Shown here one piece after another: positions 42,659-51,347 of a DNA stretch of 64,000 nt (the stretch's first letter is position 1; the number at the start of each line of letters is the position of its first letter). This stretch comes from Pseudomonas flexibilis (lineage in GTDB: Bacteria > Pseudomonadota > Gammaproteobacteria > Pseudomonadales > Pseudomonadaceae), in contig NZ_JRUD01000030.1 in assembly GCF_000802425.1 (NCBI RefSeq), positions 20,620-84,619 of the forward strand, read 5' to 3'. A model generated the notes under the pieces. That model was not told the origin of the DNA. It did no database searches and saw only the letters and a list, made by a program, of their open reading frames with translations. Made by a program: the position numbers and the translations under genes.

Positions 42659-43870
42659 ATGGCCGCTTTCGAATACCTGGCCCTCGACACGCGGGGCCGT
42701 CAGCGCAAGGGCATCCTGGAAGCCGACAGCAGTCGCCAGGTGCGGCAGATGCTGCGCGAAAGGGAACTGGCGCCACTGGAGGTCAAGGCCGCGCGGGCCC
42801 GCGAGGCCAGCGGCAGCGGCTGGCAGCTGGTGCGTGGCCTGTCGGCGCGCGACCTGGCGCTGCTGACCCGCCAGTTGGCCACCCTGGTTCAGGCCGCGTT
42901 GCCGATCGAGGAAGCGCTCGGCGCGGCCGCCGCCCAGGCCGGCTCGGCGCGCATCCAGGCCATGCTGCTGGCGGTGCGCGCCCGGGTGCTGGAGGGCCAT
43001 AGCCTGGCGGAAGGTCTGAAAGCCTTTCCGGCCGCCTTCCCCGAGCTGTATCGCGCCACGGTGGCCGCCGGCGAGCACGCCGGCCATCTCGGGCCGGTGC
43101 TCGAGCGTCTGGCCGACTACACCGAGCAGCGTCAGCAGTCGCGACAGAAGATCCAGTTGGCGCTGCTGTATCCGCTGATCCTGCTGATCGCCTCGCTGGC
43201 CATCGTGGGTTTCCTGCTGGGTTACGTGGTGCCGGACGTGGTGCGCGTGTTCATCGATTCCGGGCAGACGCTGCCGGCGCTGACCCGTGGGCTGATCGCG
43301 GTCAGCGACGCGGTGCGCGCCTGGGGCTGGCTGGCGCTGCCGCTGCTGTGCGGCGCGCTGTTTGCGGCGCGCCGGGCGCTGCGCGACGACGCGCTGCGCC
43401 TGCGCTGGCATCGCCTGCTGTTGCGCCTGCCGCTGATCGGCGGGTTGCTGCGCACCGCCGAATGTGCGCGCTTCGCCTCGACCCTGGCGATCCTCACCCG
43501 CAGCGGTGTGCCGCTGGTGGAGGCGCTGGACATCGCCGGCCAGGTGATCGGCAACCGGCTGATTCGCGGCGAGGTACGCGAGGCGGCGCGCAAGGTGCGC
43601 GAGGGCGGCAGCCTGACCCGCGCCCTGGAGGCCACCCGCCAGTTCCCGCCGATGATGCTGCACATGATCGCAAGCGGCGAACGCTCCGGCGAACTCGATC
43701 AGATGCTGGCGCGCACCGCCACCACCCAGGAAAGCGACCTGGCCGCCCGGGTGGCGCTGCTGGTCGGCCTGTTCGAACCCTTCATGCTGGTGTTCATGGG
43801 CGCCACGGTGCTGGTCATCGTGCTGGCGATCCTGATGCCGATCCTTTCCCTCAACCAACTGGTGGGCTAA
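42659..43870 (+). CDS. gspF: type II secretion inner-membrane protein GspF (XcpS-like)
   Basis: Polytopic platform protein of 403 residues with two homologous GspF domains (about 70-193 and 272-394) and three transmembrane helices. Recognisable parts are FEYLALDTRGRQRKGILEAD at the N terminus and TLATLVQAALPIEEALGAAA and its counterpart TLAILTRSGVPLVEALDIAGQV. It interacts with GspE and GspL. Starts three bases after the gspE stop. Confidence 0.97.
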   Translation: MAAFEYLALDTRGRQRKGILEADSSRQVRQMLRERELAPLEVKAARAREASGSGWQLVRGLSARDLALLTRQLATLVQAALPIEEALGAAAAQAGSARIQAMLLAVRARVLEGHSLAEGLKAFPAAFPELYRATVAAGEHAGHLGPVLERLADYTEQRQQSRQKIQLALLYPLILLIASLAIVGFLLGYVVPDVVRVFIDSGQTLPALTRGLIAVSDAVRAWGWLALPLLCGALFAARRALRDDALRLRWHRLLLRLPLIGGLLRTAECARFASTLAILTRSGVPLVEALDIAGQVIGNRLIRGEVREAARKVREGGSLTRALEATRQFPPMMLHMIASGERSGELDQMLARTATTQESDLAARVALLVGLFEPFMLVFMGATVLVIVLAILMPILSLNQLVG

Positions 43871-43873
43871 TCC

Positions 43874-44302
43874 ATGCAACGACGCACGCAGCACGGCTTC
43901 ACGCTGATCGAGATCATGGTGGTGGTGGTCATCCTCGGCATCCTCGCCGCCCTGGTGGTGCCGCAGATCATGAGCCGTCCGGACCAGGCCAAGGTCACCG
44001 TGGCGAAGAATGACATCAAGGCCATTTCCGCCGCCCTCGACATGTACAAGCTGGACAACTACAGCTACCCGAGCACCCAGCAGGGCCTGGAGGCGCTGGT
44101 GCGCAAGCCCTCCGGCAACCCGACGGCGCGCAACTGGAACCCCGACGGCTACCTCAAGCGCCTGCCGGTGGACCCCTGGGGCAATCCGTACCAGTACCTG
44201 GCGCCGGGCAGCAAGGGCGCCTTCGATCTCTATTCGCTGGGCGCCGATGGCCGGCAGGACGGCGCCGAGCTGAACGCCGACATCGGCAACTGGGACATCT
44301 GA
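43874..44302 (+). CDS. gspG: type II secretion major pseudopilin GspG (XcpT-like)
   Basis: Main subunit of the pseudopilus, 142 residues. The type IV prepilin cleavage site is QHG/FTLIEIMVVVVILGILAALVV (F9 becomes residue 1, E5 of the mature form conserved). The C-terminal calcium-binding loop region LYSLGADGRQDGAELNADIGNW is present. Cleaved and methylated by prepilin peptidase PilD/XcpA, which is not in the window. Its stop overlaps the next start. Confidence 0.98.
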   Translation: MQRRTQHGFTLIEIMVVVVILGILAALVVPQIMSRPDQAKVTVAKNDIKAISAALDMYKLDNYSYPSTQQGLEALVRKPSGNPTARNWNPDGYLKRLPVDPWGNPYQYLAPGSKGAFDLYSLGADGRQDGAELNADIGNWDI

Positions 44303-44817
44303 TGCGCCCGCAACCTGCCAGCCGGGGCTTCACCCTGGTCGAGCTGCTGGTGGTGCTGGTGCTGATCGGCAGCCTGGTCGGCCTGGCGGTGCTCGGTGGC
44401 GGCTTCGCCGGCCCGGCCCGCGAGCTGCGTGGCGAGGCCGAGCGGCTGGCCGGGCTGATCGGCGTGCTGGCCGAGGAAGCGGTGCTGGAGAACCGCGAGT
44501 ACGGCCTGCGCATCGACGCGGATCAGTGGCAGGTGCTGGCGTACGACGGCGACCGCTGGGCGCCCTGGGAAGACCGGCCCGCGCAGCGGTTGCCGCATGG
44601 CGTGCAGGCCAGCCTGGAAATCGAGGGCCGGCCGCTGCGGGTCGCCGGTGCGAAGGGACCGGCGGCTGCCGCCCCGCAGGTGCTGATTCTCTCCAGCGGC
44701 GAGATCAGCCCGTTTCGGCTGGAACTGGCCGAGCGGCGCGCCGCTGGCCTGCGCCTGGAGTTGAGCAGCGACGGCTTTCGTCTGCCCCGCGTGCAGACCC
44801 TCGGAGCGGGCGGATGA
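44302..44817 (+). CDS. gspH: type II secretion minor pseudopilin GspH (XcpU-like)
   Basis: Minor pseudopilin of 171 residues with prepilin cleavage site SRG/FTLVELLVVLVLIGSLVGLAV and a globular beta-rich C-terminal part (YGLRIDADQWQVLAYDGDRWAPWED). It shares one base with gspG and overlaps gspI by four bases, so translation is coupled. Confidence 0.95.
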   Translation: MRPQPASRGFTLVELLVVLVLIGSLVGLAVLGGGFAGPARELRGEAERLAGLIGVLAEEAVLENREYGLRIDADQWQVLAYDGDRWAPWEDRPAQRLPHGVQASLEIEGRPLRVAGAKGPAAAAPQVLILSSGEISPFRLELAERRAAGLRLELSSDGFRLPRVQTLGAGG

Positions 44818-45191
44818 AATCGGCGCGTGGCTTCACCCTGCTGGAGGTGCTGGTCGCCCTGGCGATCTTCGCCCTGGTCGCCGCCAGCATCCTCACTGCC
44901 AGCGCGCGCAGCCTGCAGACCGCCGCGCGCCTGGAGGACAAGACCCTGGCGCTGTGGATCGCCGACAACCAGCTGATCGAGCTGCAGCTGGAAGAGCCGC
45001 CGCCGGGCGAGGGCAATCGTCAGGGCCGGCTGGACTACGCCGGGCGCCCCTGGCAATGGCAGGCGCGCATCGGTTCGACGGCGCATCCGGCCCTGCGCCG
45101 GGTGGAACTGTGGGTCGCCCGGGGCGGCGAAAGCCTTGAACGCGAACAGGCACTGCTGGCGCTGAGCGGATTCCTGGAGGTTGCGCCATGA
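44814..45191 (+). CDS. gspI: type II secretion minor pseudopilin GspI (XcpV-like)
   Basis: Minor pseudopilin of 125 residues: ARG/FTLLEVLVALAIFALVAASIL at the N terminus, then ALWIADNQLIELQLE and a beta-strand tail. GspI starts the tip complex with GspJ and GspK. The ATG overlaps the gspH stop (ATGA) and its stop overlaps gspJ (ATGA). Confidence 0.96.
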   Translation: MKSARGFTLLEVLVALAIFALVAASILTASARSLQTAARLEDKTLALWIADNQLIELQLEEPPPGEGNRQGRLDYAGRPWQWQARIGSTAHPALRRVELWVARGGESLEREQALLALSGFLEVAP

Positions 45192-45814
45192 GGGCTACAC
45201 GCGGCTTCACCCTGCTGGAGCTGCTGATCGCCATCGCCCTGTTCGCCCTGCTCGGGGTGGGCACCTACCGGCTGCTGGACAGCGTGCTGCGCGTCGACGA
45301 GGCAACCCGCCAACAGGAGCAGCGCCTGCGCGAATTGACCCGGGGCATGGCCGCCTTCGAACGCGATCTGCGCCAGGTGCTGGCGCGGCCGGTGCGCGCG
45401 CCCTACGGCGACAGCCTGGCCGCGCTGCTCGGCGAGGGACGCGAACGGCAGACGCTGGAGTTCACCCGCACCGGCTGGCGCAACCCCACCGACAGTCCGC
45501 GCTCGCGTCTGCAACGGGTGCGCTGGGAAGTCCGCGATGGCTACTGGGAGCGCCGCTACTGGCCAGTGCTCGACCAGGCCCAGGACAGCCAGCCGCAGGT
45601 GCAGCAGGTGCTCGACGGCGTGAGCGGCTGGCAGGTGCGCTACCTCGACCAGGACGGCAACTGGCAGGACAGCTGGCCTGGTGGCGTCGACGAGCAGAGC
45701 CTTGGCTCGCTGCCGCGCGCCGTGGAGCTGCGCCTGGAGCATCGGCATTACGGCGTGCTGCGCCGGCTGTTCCGGCTGCCCGACACGGATGCGGGCAGCG
45801 AGGCGGGCGCATGA
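45188..45814 (+). CDS. gspJ: type II secretion minor pseudopilin GspJ (XcpW-like)
   Basis: Minor pseudopilin of 208 residues: TRG/FTLLELLIAIALFALLGVGTYRLL, followed by REQQRL-like amphipathic helix (QEQRLRELTRGMAAFERDLRQVLARPVR) and the conserved RVRWEVRDGYWERRYWPVLDQ. Part of the I-J-K tip complex. Four-base overlaps on both sides. Confidence 0.96.
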   Translation: MRATRGFTLLELLIAIALFALLGVGTYRLLDSVLRVDEATRQQEQRLRELTRGMAAFERDLRQVLARPVRAPYGDSLAALLGEGRERQTLEFTRTGWRNPTDSPRSRLQRVRWEVRDGYWERRYWPVLDQAQDSQPQVQQVLDGVSGWQVRYLDQDGNWQDSWPGGVDEQSLGSLPRAVELRLEHRHYGVLRRLFRLPDTDAGSEAGA

Positions 45815-46773
45815 ACGGGCAGCGCGGCGTGGCCCTGATCACCGTGCTGCTGGTGGTGGCGCTGGTCACCGTGGTGGGTGCCGGGCTGATCGCCCGCCAG
45901 CAACTGGCGATTCGCAGCAGCGGCAATCTGCTGGTGCACAACCAGGCCTGGCACTACGCGCTGGGCGGCGAGCTGCTGGCCAAGGCGATCCTGCGCGAGG
46001 ATCTGCGCCGGGGTGACGCGCGCCAGCCGCTCGACCATCCCGCCGAGCCCTGGGCGCAGCCCCTGAAACCCTTTCCCTTCGATGAAGGCGGCACGCTGCA
46101 GCTGCGCCTCGAGGACGCCACCGGGCGCTTCAATCTCAATGCCCTGGCATTGCCGGACAACGCCGGGCTGCAGGCCTTTGCCCAGTTCCAGCGGCTGCTG
46201 CGGCTGCTGGATATCGACCCGCCCTATGCCGAGCGCCTGCGCGACTGGCTCGACGAGGATGAGCAGGTCAGCCCCGGCGGCGCCGAGGACAACGACTACC
46301 TGCTGCTGCAGCCGGCGTACCGGGCGGCCAACCGGATACTGGCGGAGCCTTCCGAGCTGCGTCTGTTGCTGGACATGGCCGAGGTGGATTACCGGCGCTT
46401 GCTGCCCCACGTCACGGCGCTGCCGCTGGATGCCCGGTTGAACCTGAACAGTGCCGGGCCGCTGGTACTGGCCAGCCTGGCCGAGGGGCTGTCGCCGCAG
46501 CTGGCCCAGGGATTGATCGTTGCCCGCGAGGGGCAGGGCTTCGCCAGCGTGGAAAGTTTCATCGCCCAACTGGGCGCCGCCGGACAGACCGTGACAGGCC
46601 AGCCGCTGGCGGTGGGCAGCCGGTATTTCCGGGTGATCGGCGAGGTGGAATTGGCCGGGCGCCGCCAGGTGCTGGTCAGCCTGTTGCGGCGCGATGCCGA
46701 TGGCGGCCTGACGGTGCTGTCGCGCGATCTGGGCCAGGCGGGAATGCACAAGGAGCGGGACGACGATGCTTGA
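45811..46773 (+). CDS. gspK: type II secretion minor pseudopilin GspK (XcpX-like)
   Basis: The large minor pseudopilin (320 residues) that caps the pseudopilus tip. Cleavage site QRG/VALITVLLVVALVTVVGAGL; it lacks Glu at mature position 5, as usual for GspK. The SAM-like alpha domain insertion contains LLDIDPPYAERLRDWLDEDEQVSPGGAEDNDYL. GspK overlaps the gspJ stop and the gspL start (46766). Confidence 0.96.
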   Translation: MNGQRGVALITVLLVVALVTVVGAGLIARQQLAIRSSGNLLVHNQAWHYALGGELLAKAILREDLRRGDARQPLDHPAEPWAQPLKPFPFDEGGTLQLRLEDATGRFNLNALALPDNAGLQAFAQFQRLLRLLDIDPPYAERLRDWLDEDEQVSPGGAEDNDYLLLQPAYRAANRILAEPSELRLLLDMAEVDYRRLLPHVTALPLDARLNLNSAGPLVLASLAEGLSPQLAQGLIVAREGQGFASVESFIAQLGAAGQTVTGQPLAVGSRYFRVIGEVELAGRRQVLVSLLRRDADGGLTVLSRDLGQAGMHKERDDDA

Positions 46774-47872
46774 AACCTGGCTGTTCCTGCCGCCGGAGGC
46801 GGCACAGGGCGTGGATGCCGATCTGGCCGTGCGCAGGGTCTCCGGCGACGGGGAGGGCGCCGTGGCGTTCGCCACGGCACTGGCCGAGCTGGCGGAGCCC
46901 TGGTGCCTGGTGCTGCCGGCCGAGGTGGTGACGGTCTGCGCGGTGAACCTGCCCACGCTGAAGCCGCGCTGGTTGCGCAAGGCCTTGCCGTTCGCCGTCG
47001 AGGAGTGGCTGGCCGAGGAGGTGGAAGCCTTCCATCTGGCGGTGGGGGAGCGCCTGGGCGATGGGCGCCATCGGGTCTTCGCGCTGCGCCGTGACTGGCT
47101 GCGTGACTGGTTGCAGGCCTGCGCCGCGCATCCGCCCCGGGAAATCCGTGTCGATGCCGATCTGCTGCCCGTGGACGGTCCGCAGCTGTGCCGGCTCGGC
47201 GACCGTTGGCTGCTGGGCGGCGACCTGCCGGTCCGGCTGGCCGTGGAGGATGCGGACCTGCCGGTGCTGCAGACGCTGCTGCCTGATCCGCTACCGACGA
47301 GCAGTGCGCCCCCGGCGGGCGAGGCCAGTCCGCATCGCTGGCTGACCCGCTGCGCCGCCGGCTGCAACCTGGCCCAAGGCGAGTTCGCGGTGCGCGAGCC
47401 GGCGGGTGACTGGCGGCGCTGGCGCCTGCCAGCTGCCGCGCTGGGCCTGTGTCTGCTGCTGCAGTGGGGCTTCGGGCTGGCACAGGCCTGGCAGCTGCGC
47501 CACGCCGGCCAGCTGCAGGCGCAGGCCAGCGAGCAGCTGTATCGCGAGCTGTTCCCGGAGGATCGCAAGCTGATCAATCTGCGCCAGCAGTTCGACCAGC
47601 ATCTGGCCGACGGCCAGGGCGACCGCGAGGGGCTGCTCGCCCTGCTGGGGCGCGCGGGTCCGGTGCTGGCCGCCGAGGGCCGGCAGGTGAGCGTGCAGCA
47701 ATTGGACTTCAGCCTGACCCGCGGCGATCTGGCGCTGCAGGTGCAGGCGCCCGGGTTCGAAGCGCTGGATCGCCTGCGCCAGCGGCTGGTAGAGGCCGGG
47801 CTGGTGGTCAAACTCGGTTCGGCGAACCGCGAGGACGCCGGCGTGAGTGCACGATTGGTGATCGGAGGCTAG
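46766..47872 (+). CDS. gspL: type II secretion GspL (XcpY-like)
   Basis: Inner-membrane platform protein of 368 residues: cytoplasmic actin-like domain (about 1-235) that binds GspE, one transmembrane helix (about 217-236, LPAAALGLCLLLQWGFGLAQ) and a ferredoxin-like periplasmic domain. LPFAVEEWLAEEVEAFHLAVG near residue 75 is the family-typical motif. Starts eight bases inside gspK with AAGGAGCGGG as ribosome site. Confidence 0.95.
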   Translation: MLETWLFLPPEAAQGVDADLAVRRVSGDGEGAVAFATALAELAEPWCLVLPAEVVTVCAVNLPTLKPRWLRKALPFAVEEWLAEEVEAFHLAVGERLGDGRHRVFALRRDWLRDWLQACAAHPPREIRVDADLLPVDGPQLCRLGDRWLLGGDLPVRLAVEDADLPVLQTLLPDPLPTSSAPPAGEASPHRWLTRCAAGCNLAQGEFAVREPAGDWRRWRLPAAALGLCLLLQWGFGLAQAWQLRHAGQLQAQASEQLYRELFPEDRKLINLRQQFDQHLADGQGDREGLLALLGRAGPVLAAEGRQVSVQQLDFSLTRGDLALQVQAPGFEALDRLRQRLVEAGLVVKLGSANREDAGVSARLVIGG

Positions 47873-48397
47873 ATGCACGCATTGAAACTCAAGCTGCAGG
47901 CGCAGCTGGCGCTGCTTGATGCTTCACCGTTGTTGCAGCGCTGGCGTCAGTTGGCGGGGCGCGAGCGGCTGGCGTTGTCGATCCTGGGGTTGGTACTGCT
48001 GGCGTTGCTGGTTTATGGCGCACTCTGGGTCCCGGTCGAGCGCAGTCGCGCCGAGGCGCTGGTCGGGTTCCAGCAGCAGCGGGAACTGCAGGCCTACCTG
48101 CGGGCGCGGGCGCCGGAGGCCCGCGCGCTGAGTGGGCGCGCAGCAGCGCGGCCGGCCCCGGCCGATCTGCAACGCCTGGTGACCGCCGCCGCCGAGCAGC
48201 AGGGGCTGGCCATCGAACGGCTGGATGCCGAAGGGGAGGGTGGGGTACAGGTCAGCCTGCAGCCGGCGCCGTTCGCCACGCTGCTCGCCTGGTTCGAGGT
48301 GCTGCAGCGGCAGGGCATCCGCATCGAGGAAGCGGGACTGGAGCGGCATGGTGAAGGGGCCGTGGTGGCCCGCCTGGGTCTGCGGCCGGTTCCGTGA
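47873..48397 (+). CDS. gspM: type II secretion GspM (XcpZ-like)
   Basis: Last platform component, 174 residues: a short cytoplasmic start, one transmembrane helix (LALSILGLVLLALLVYGALWVPV, about 38-60), a coiled coil, and a ferredoxin-like periplasmic domain (AEQQGLAIERLDAEGEGGVQVSLQ...FATLLAWFEVL). The start abuts the gspL stop without a gap. It partners GspL. It closes the gspE-M unit; the tRNA promoter begins 45 bases later. Confidence 0.95.
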   Translation: MHALKLKLQAQLALLDASPLLQRWRQLAGRERLALSILGLVLLALLVYGALWVPVERSRAEALVGFQQQRELQAYLRARAPEARALSGRAAARPAPADLQRLVTAAAEQQGLAIERLDAEGEGGVQVSLQPAPFATLLAWFEVLQRQGIRIEEAGLERHGEGAVVARLGLRPVP

Positions 48398-48441
48398 AAA
48401 GCCGGTAAGCCATTCATTTTTAAAAATTTCTTTGGCAACTG

Positions 48442-48470
48442 TTGACTTGATCGGGGCCCCTGCGTAAAGT
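48442..48470 (+). promoter_or_regulatory. sigma-70 promoter of the tRNA operon
   Basis: TTGACT at 48442-48447, 17-base spacer, TAAAGT at 48465-48470, followed by the G+C-rich discriminator GCGCGCCTCG typical of stringently controlled stable-RNA promoters. It lies 20 bases before the first tRNA. Confidence 0.85.
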
Positions 48471-48489
48471 GCGCGCCTCGCAAGGCGAT

Positions 48490-48565
48490 GGCTGATTAGC
48501 TCAGCTGGGAGAGCACCTGCATCACACGCAGGGGGTCGGCGGTTCGATCCCGTCATCAGCCACCA
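48490..48565 (+). tRNA. tRNA-Val (anticodon CAC)
   Basis: 76 bases including the encoded CCA. Acceptor GGCTGAT pairs with ATCAGCC; D arm GCTC...GAGC; anticodon stem CCTGC/GCAGG with loop ATCACAC, anticodon CAC (reads GUG); T arm with GTTCGATCC. The body is like bacterial valine tRNAs. First gene of a three-tRNA operon. Confidence 0.92.
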
Positions 48566-48601
48566 TATCCTTGTGAATTCGGACGCAAGTCCGGCCGACG
48601 C

Positions 48602-48678
48602 GCAGTGGTAGTTCAGTCGGTTAGAATACCGGCCTGTCACGCCGGGGGTCGCGGGTTCGAGTCCCGTCCACTGCGCCA
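48602..48678 (+). tRNA. tRNA-Asp (anticodon GTC), copy 1
   Basis: 77 bases including CCA. Acceptor GCAGTGG/CCACTGC, anticodon stem CCGGC/GCCGG with loop CTGTCAC, anticodon GTC, T arm GCGGGTTCGAGTCCCGT. Identical in sequence to the copy at 48768. Confidence 0.97.
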
Positions 48679-48767
48679 TTATTCCTCCAGTCCCGCTGTC
48701 CGGGGCTGAGATCGAAGCGAAGCCTTCGATCAGAAACCGAGTTATCGGACGCAAGTCCAGCCGACAC

Positions 48768-48844
48768 GCAGTGGTAGTTCAGTCGGTTAGAATACCGGCC
48801 TGTCACGCCGGGGGTCGCGGGTTCGAGTCCCGTCCACTGCGCCA
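48768..48844 (+). tRNA. tRNA-Asp (anticodon GTC), copy 2
   Basis: Second, identical aspartate tRNA, 166 bases after the first. The 20 or so bases before each copy (CGGACGCAAGTCC-GCCGAC-CGCAG) are also conserved, showing a recent tandem duplication. Ends the operon; terminator at 48882. Confidence 0.97.
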
Positions 48845-48881
48845 TACCTGATCACCTTCCTCATCGAAGGTGGAACAAGAG

Positions 48882-48905
48882 AAGCTGCCAAGGGCAGCTT
48901 TTTTT
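48882..48905 (+). terminator. intrinsic terminator of the tRNA operon
   Basis: AAGCTGCC, loop AAG, GGCAGCTT, then seven T (48899-48905). An 8-bp stem with direct U tract, 38 bases after the last tRNA. Confidence 0.92.
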
Positions 48906-48970
48906 GTGCCTGCAGAAAATCACTGGCGGTACCTACCTGCCTGGCTGCCAGTGGCCTGGGCTCGAAGACC

Positions 48971-49438
48971 TTATTCGCCCTCCCGGTCCTTTTTCTCAAG
49001 GTCGCTGATGAGATATTCCATCTCGGCGATTTCACGGCGCTGGGCGCGGATGATCTCGTCGGCCAGTTCGCGTACCCGTGGATCGCTGATCCGCGCCCGC
49101 TCGCTGGTCATGATGGCGATGGAGTGGTGGGGGATCATCGCCCGCATGTAGTCCTGGTCGTCTATTGTCGCCTGGCTGCGCACCAGCCAGAGGGCGAGTG
49201 CGAAGACCAGCAGGCTGCTTGCGTAGATCGCCAGGTTGAGCGCCCTGTTGGCATACATGTTCAGCATGAAGCTGAGCATGATCATCGCCATGCTCGCGCC
49301 CATCAGGAGCGCCATCCAAAGCCGTGTTTCGCTCCAGCGGACATGCGCGAAGGCGTAGGTGTTGAGATACATCAGGCCGAACATGACCAGCGTCGAGGTG
49401 GCGATCATGGCGGCAAAGCGCCAATAGGACATCTGCAT
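48971..49438 (-). CDS. DUF305 family membrane protein
   Basis: A 155-residue protein with three to four transmembrane helices (about 7-27, 38-58, 64-88) and a C-terminal DUF305 segment with the paired histidines MIPHHSIAIMTSERARISDP and a helical tail rich in charged residues. DUF305 domains are four-helix ferritin-like folds often found with copper or metal genes; here no such neighbour exists. ATG 49438 follows AGGGG by ten bases; the next in-frame ATG (49432) is possible. Confidence 0.85.
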   Translation of the reverse strand: MQMSYWRFAAMIATSTLVMFGLMYLNTYAFAHVRWSETRLWMALLMGASMAMIMLSFMLNMYANRALNLAIYASSLLVFALALWLVRSQATIDDQDYMRAMIPHHSIAIMTSERARISDPRVRELADEIIRAQRREIAEMEYLISDLEKKDREGE

Positions 49439-49649
49439 GGACTGGATCCCCTGTTCAGGTGTGGGTGTCGGGGCACCGAAACCTTCCAGCCGGCGGACCC
49501 ACCGGTCCTGCGTTGAGTTCAGGCAAGCCGGCTGGACGGGTGTTGTTCGCTGTCCGTGCCCGTTTGTCGCAGTGGCGTAATCCTGGCCTGCTGCTTGCTG
49601 CACCCAGACTCCATGTCAAAACGGTGACGTATTACCAGGGTGGTGTCCG
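49439..49649. other. intergenic promoter region between the DUF305 and chemoreceptor genes
   Basis: 211 bases separating two divergent genes. No convincing -35/-10 pair, repeat or gene is recognised. Confidence 0.5.
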
Positions 49650-51281
49650 ATGTTCCAACTGCGCAATCTGATGATCAGCCGTCGCTTGTTGCTGATCCTG
49701 CTGGCCTCTGTGCTGATGCTGCTGGTGTTGGCGGCGATGATGCTGCAGCGCAGCTATCGGAACCTCCATGACGGCAAGATCGAGCAACTGAGCTGGGTGG
49801 TGCAGACCGCTGCCGGCGTTCTTCAGCAGGCCCACCAGCGGGAGCGCGCCGGGGAGCTGACCCGCGAGCAGGCCCAGCAGCAGGCCCTGGCCCTGCTGGC
49901 GACGCTGCGCTATGCCGAGGGCGAGTACTTCTTCGTCACTACCCTGGACAGCCTGATGCTGATGCACCTGGATCCGAAGCTGGTCGGCCAGAACCTCAGC
50001 CAGCTCAAGGACAGTACGGGTGTTGCCTTCGTGGCTGAAATGACACGCACGGCGCGTGAGCAGGGTTCGGGGACGGTTCCCTACCTGTGGCCGAAACGGC
50101 CCGGCACGCCGCCGGTGGAGAAAGTCACCTACGTGGCGCAGTTCGAACCCTGGGGCTGGATGCTCGCCACCGGGGTGTACATCGATGACGTGAAGGCCCA
50201 GTTCCGCCAGGAGCTGGCCCAGGCCTCGCTGCTGGGACTGTTCATGGCTGGGCTGCTGGCCGGCATCATTGCCCTGATTGCCCGCAGCATTTCGCGACCG
50301 CTGGGCGATACCGTGCGGGCCATGGCCGACATCGCCAGTGGCGAGGCCGACCTGACCCGCCAGCTGAAGACCGACGGCCGCGATGAGCTGAGCGAGCTGG
50401 CCGGGCATTTCAACAGCTTCACCGGCAGCCTGCGCCAGGTGATCGGCGAAACCCTGGAATCGGCACGCATCCTCAGCCGCTCGGCCCAGGGCCTGGGCCA
50501 GCAGGCGCGTCTGTTCAGCGAGCAGAGCGCGCGCCAGTCCCAGCAGGTGGAGCAGGTGGCCACGGCCATCCATGAAGTGGCCTACAGCGTGCAGGACGTG
50601 GCGAAGAACGCCGAGCACACCGCCGTCGATGTACGCAGCGCTGAGGAGCGGGCCGGGCAGGGACTGCAGGGCATCGACAATGCGCTGGCGCAGATCGGCC
50701 AACTGTCCGCCAGCATTGAGCAGGCGGTGGACGTGATCCGTGCGCTGGCTGATGAAACCACCCGGATCGGTGGTGTGCTGGAAGTCATTCGCGCGGTGGC
50801 CGAGCAGACCAACCTGCTGGCGCTGAATGCCGCCATCGAGGCGGCGCGGGCGGGCGAACAGGGGCGCGGCTTCGCGGTGGTGGCCGACGAGGTCCGCCTG
50901 CTGGCGCAGCGCACCCAGCAGTCCACGGCGGAAATCCAGGCGATGATCGAGCAGCTGCAGACCCATTCGGCGGCGGCCGTAAAGGTCATCCAGGACAGCA
51001 GCCGGCAATCCGAACAGACCGTCGAGCAGGCCAGCCAGGCCGGCGCCAACCTGCGCCAGATCGTCGAATCGCTGCGCAGCATCAGCGGCCTGGCGGCCTC
51101 GATCGCCAGTGCCACCCTGGAGCAATCCCACGTGGTCGACGAGATCAACGGCAACGTGACGCAGACCGCCAGCCTGGCCCAGGACAATGCCGGCGAGGCG
51201 GAAAAGGCCGCCGGCACCAGTCAGGCGCTCAACCAGTTGGCCGAGCGTCTGGACGCGTTGCTGAGCCGTTTCCGGGTGTAG
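49650..51281 (+). CDS. methyl-accepting chemotaxis protein with single Cache domain
   Basis: A 543-residue chemoreceptor: transmembrane helix 1 (about 12-32), a periplasmic sCache_2-type domain (about 33-185; [29 protein letters not shown] and [20 protein letters not shown] are its hallmarks), helix 2 (about 190-212), HAMP, and the signalling hairpin with [32 protein letters not shown]. sCache_2 domains commonly bind small organic acids. No CheR pentapeptide at the C terminus. Single gene. Confidence 0.94.
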   Translation: MFQLRNLMISRRLLLILLASVLMLLVLAAMMLQRSYRNLHDGKIEQLSWVVQTAAGVLQQAHQRERAGELTREQAQQQALALLATLRYAEGEYFFVTTLDSLMLMHLDPKLVGQNLSQLKDSTGVAFVAEMTRTAREQGSGTVPYLWPKRPGTPPVEKVTYVAQFEPWGWMLATGVYIDDVKAQFRQELAQASLLGLFMAGLLAGIIALIARSISRPLGDTVRAMADIASGEADLTRQLKTDGRDELSELAGHFNSFTGSLRQVIGETLESARILSRSAQGLGQQARLFSEQSARQSQQVEQVATAIHEVAYSVQDVAKNAEHTAVDVRSAEERAGQGLQGIDNALAQIGQLSASIEQAVDVIRALADETTRIGGVLEVIRAVAEQTNLLALNAAIEAARAGEQGRGFAVVADEVRLLAQRTQQSTAEIQAMIEQLQTHSAAAVKVIQDSSRQSEQTVEQASQAGANLRQIVESLRSISGLAASIASATLEQSHVVDEINGNVTQTASLAQDNAGEAEKAAGTSQALNQLAERLDALLSRFRV

Positions 51282-51347
51282 GCATCGCGAGGAACGTTGC
51301 GAACCGGTGGCTCTCTAACGAACGTTGGAGACTGCCGGGGCGACGAC

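Noticed and set aside
40886..43894. 1002-codon open frame on the minus strand opposite gspE and gspF
   Set aside because: It is antisense to two certain genes, rich in Gln/His/Arg/Ala as expected for the shadow of a high-GC gene, and has no family pattern.
45748..47811. 687-codon minus-strand frame opposite gspK and gspL
   Set aside because: Low-complexity Ser/Arg/Ala translation, antisense to conserved secretion genes.
48490..48844. Integrated genetic island at the tRNA genes
   Set aside because: No integrase gene and no repeated tRNA 3' end with flanking att-like sequence was found in the window.
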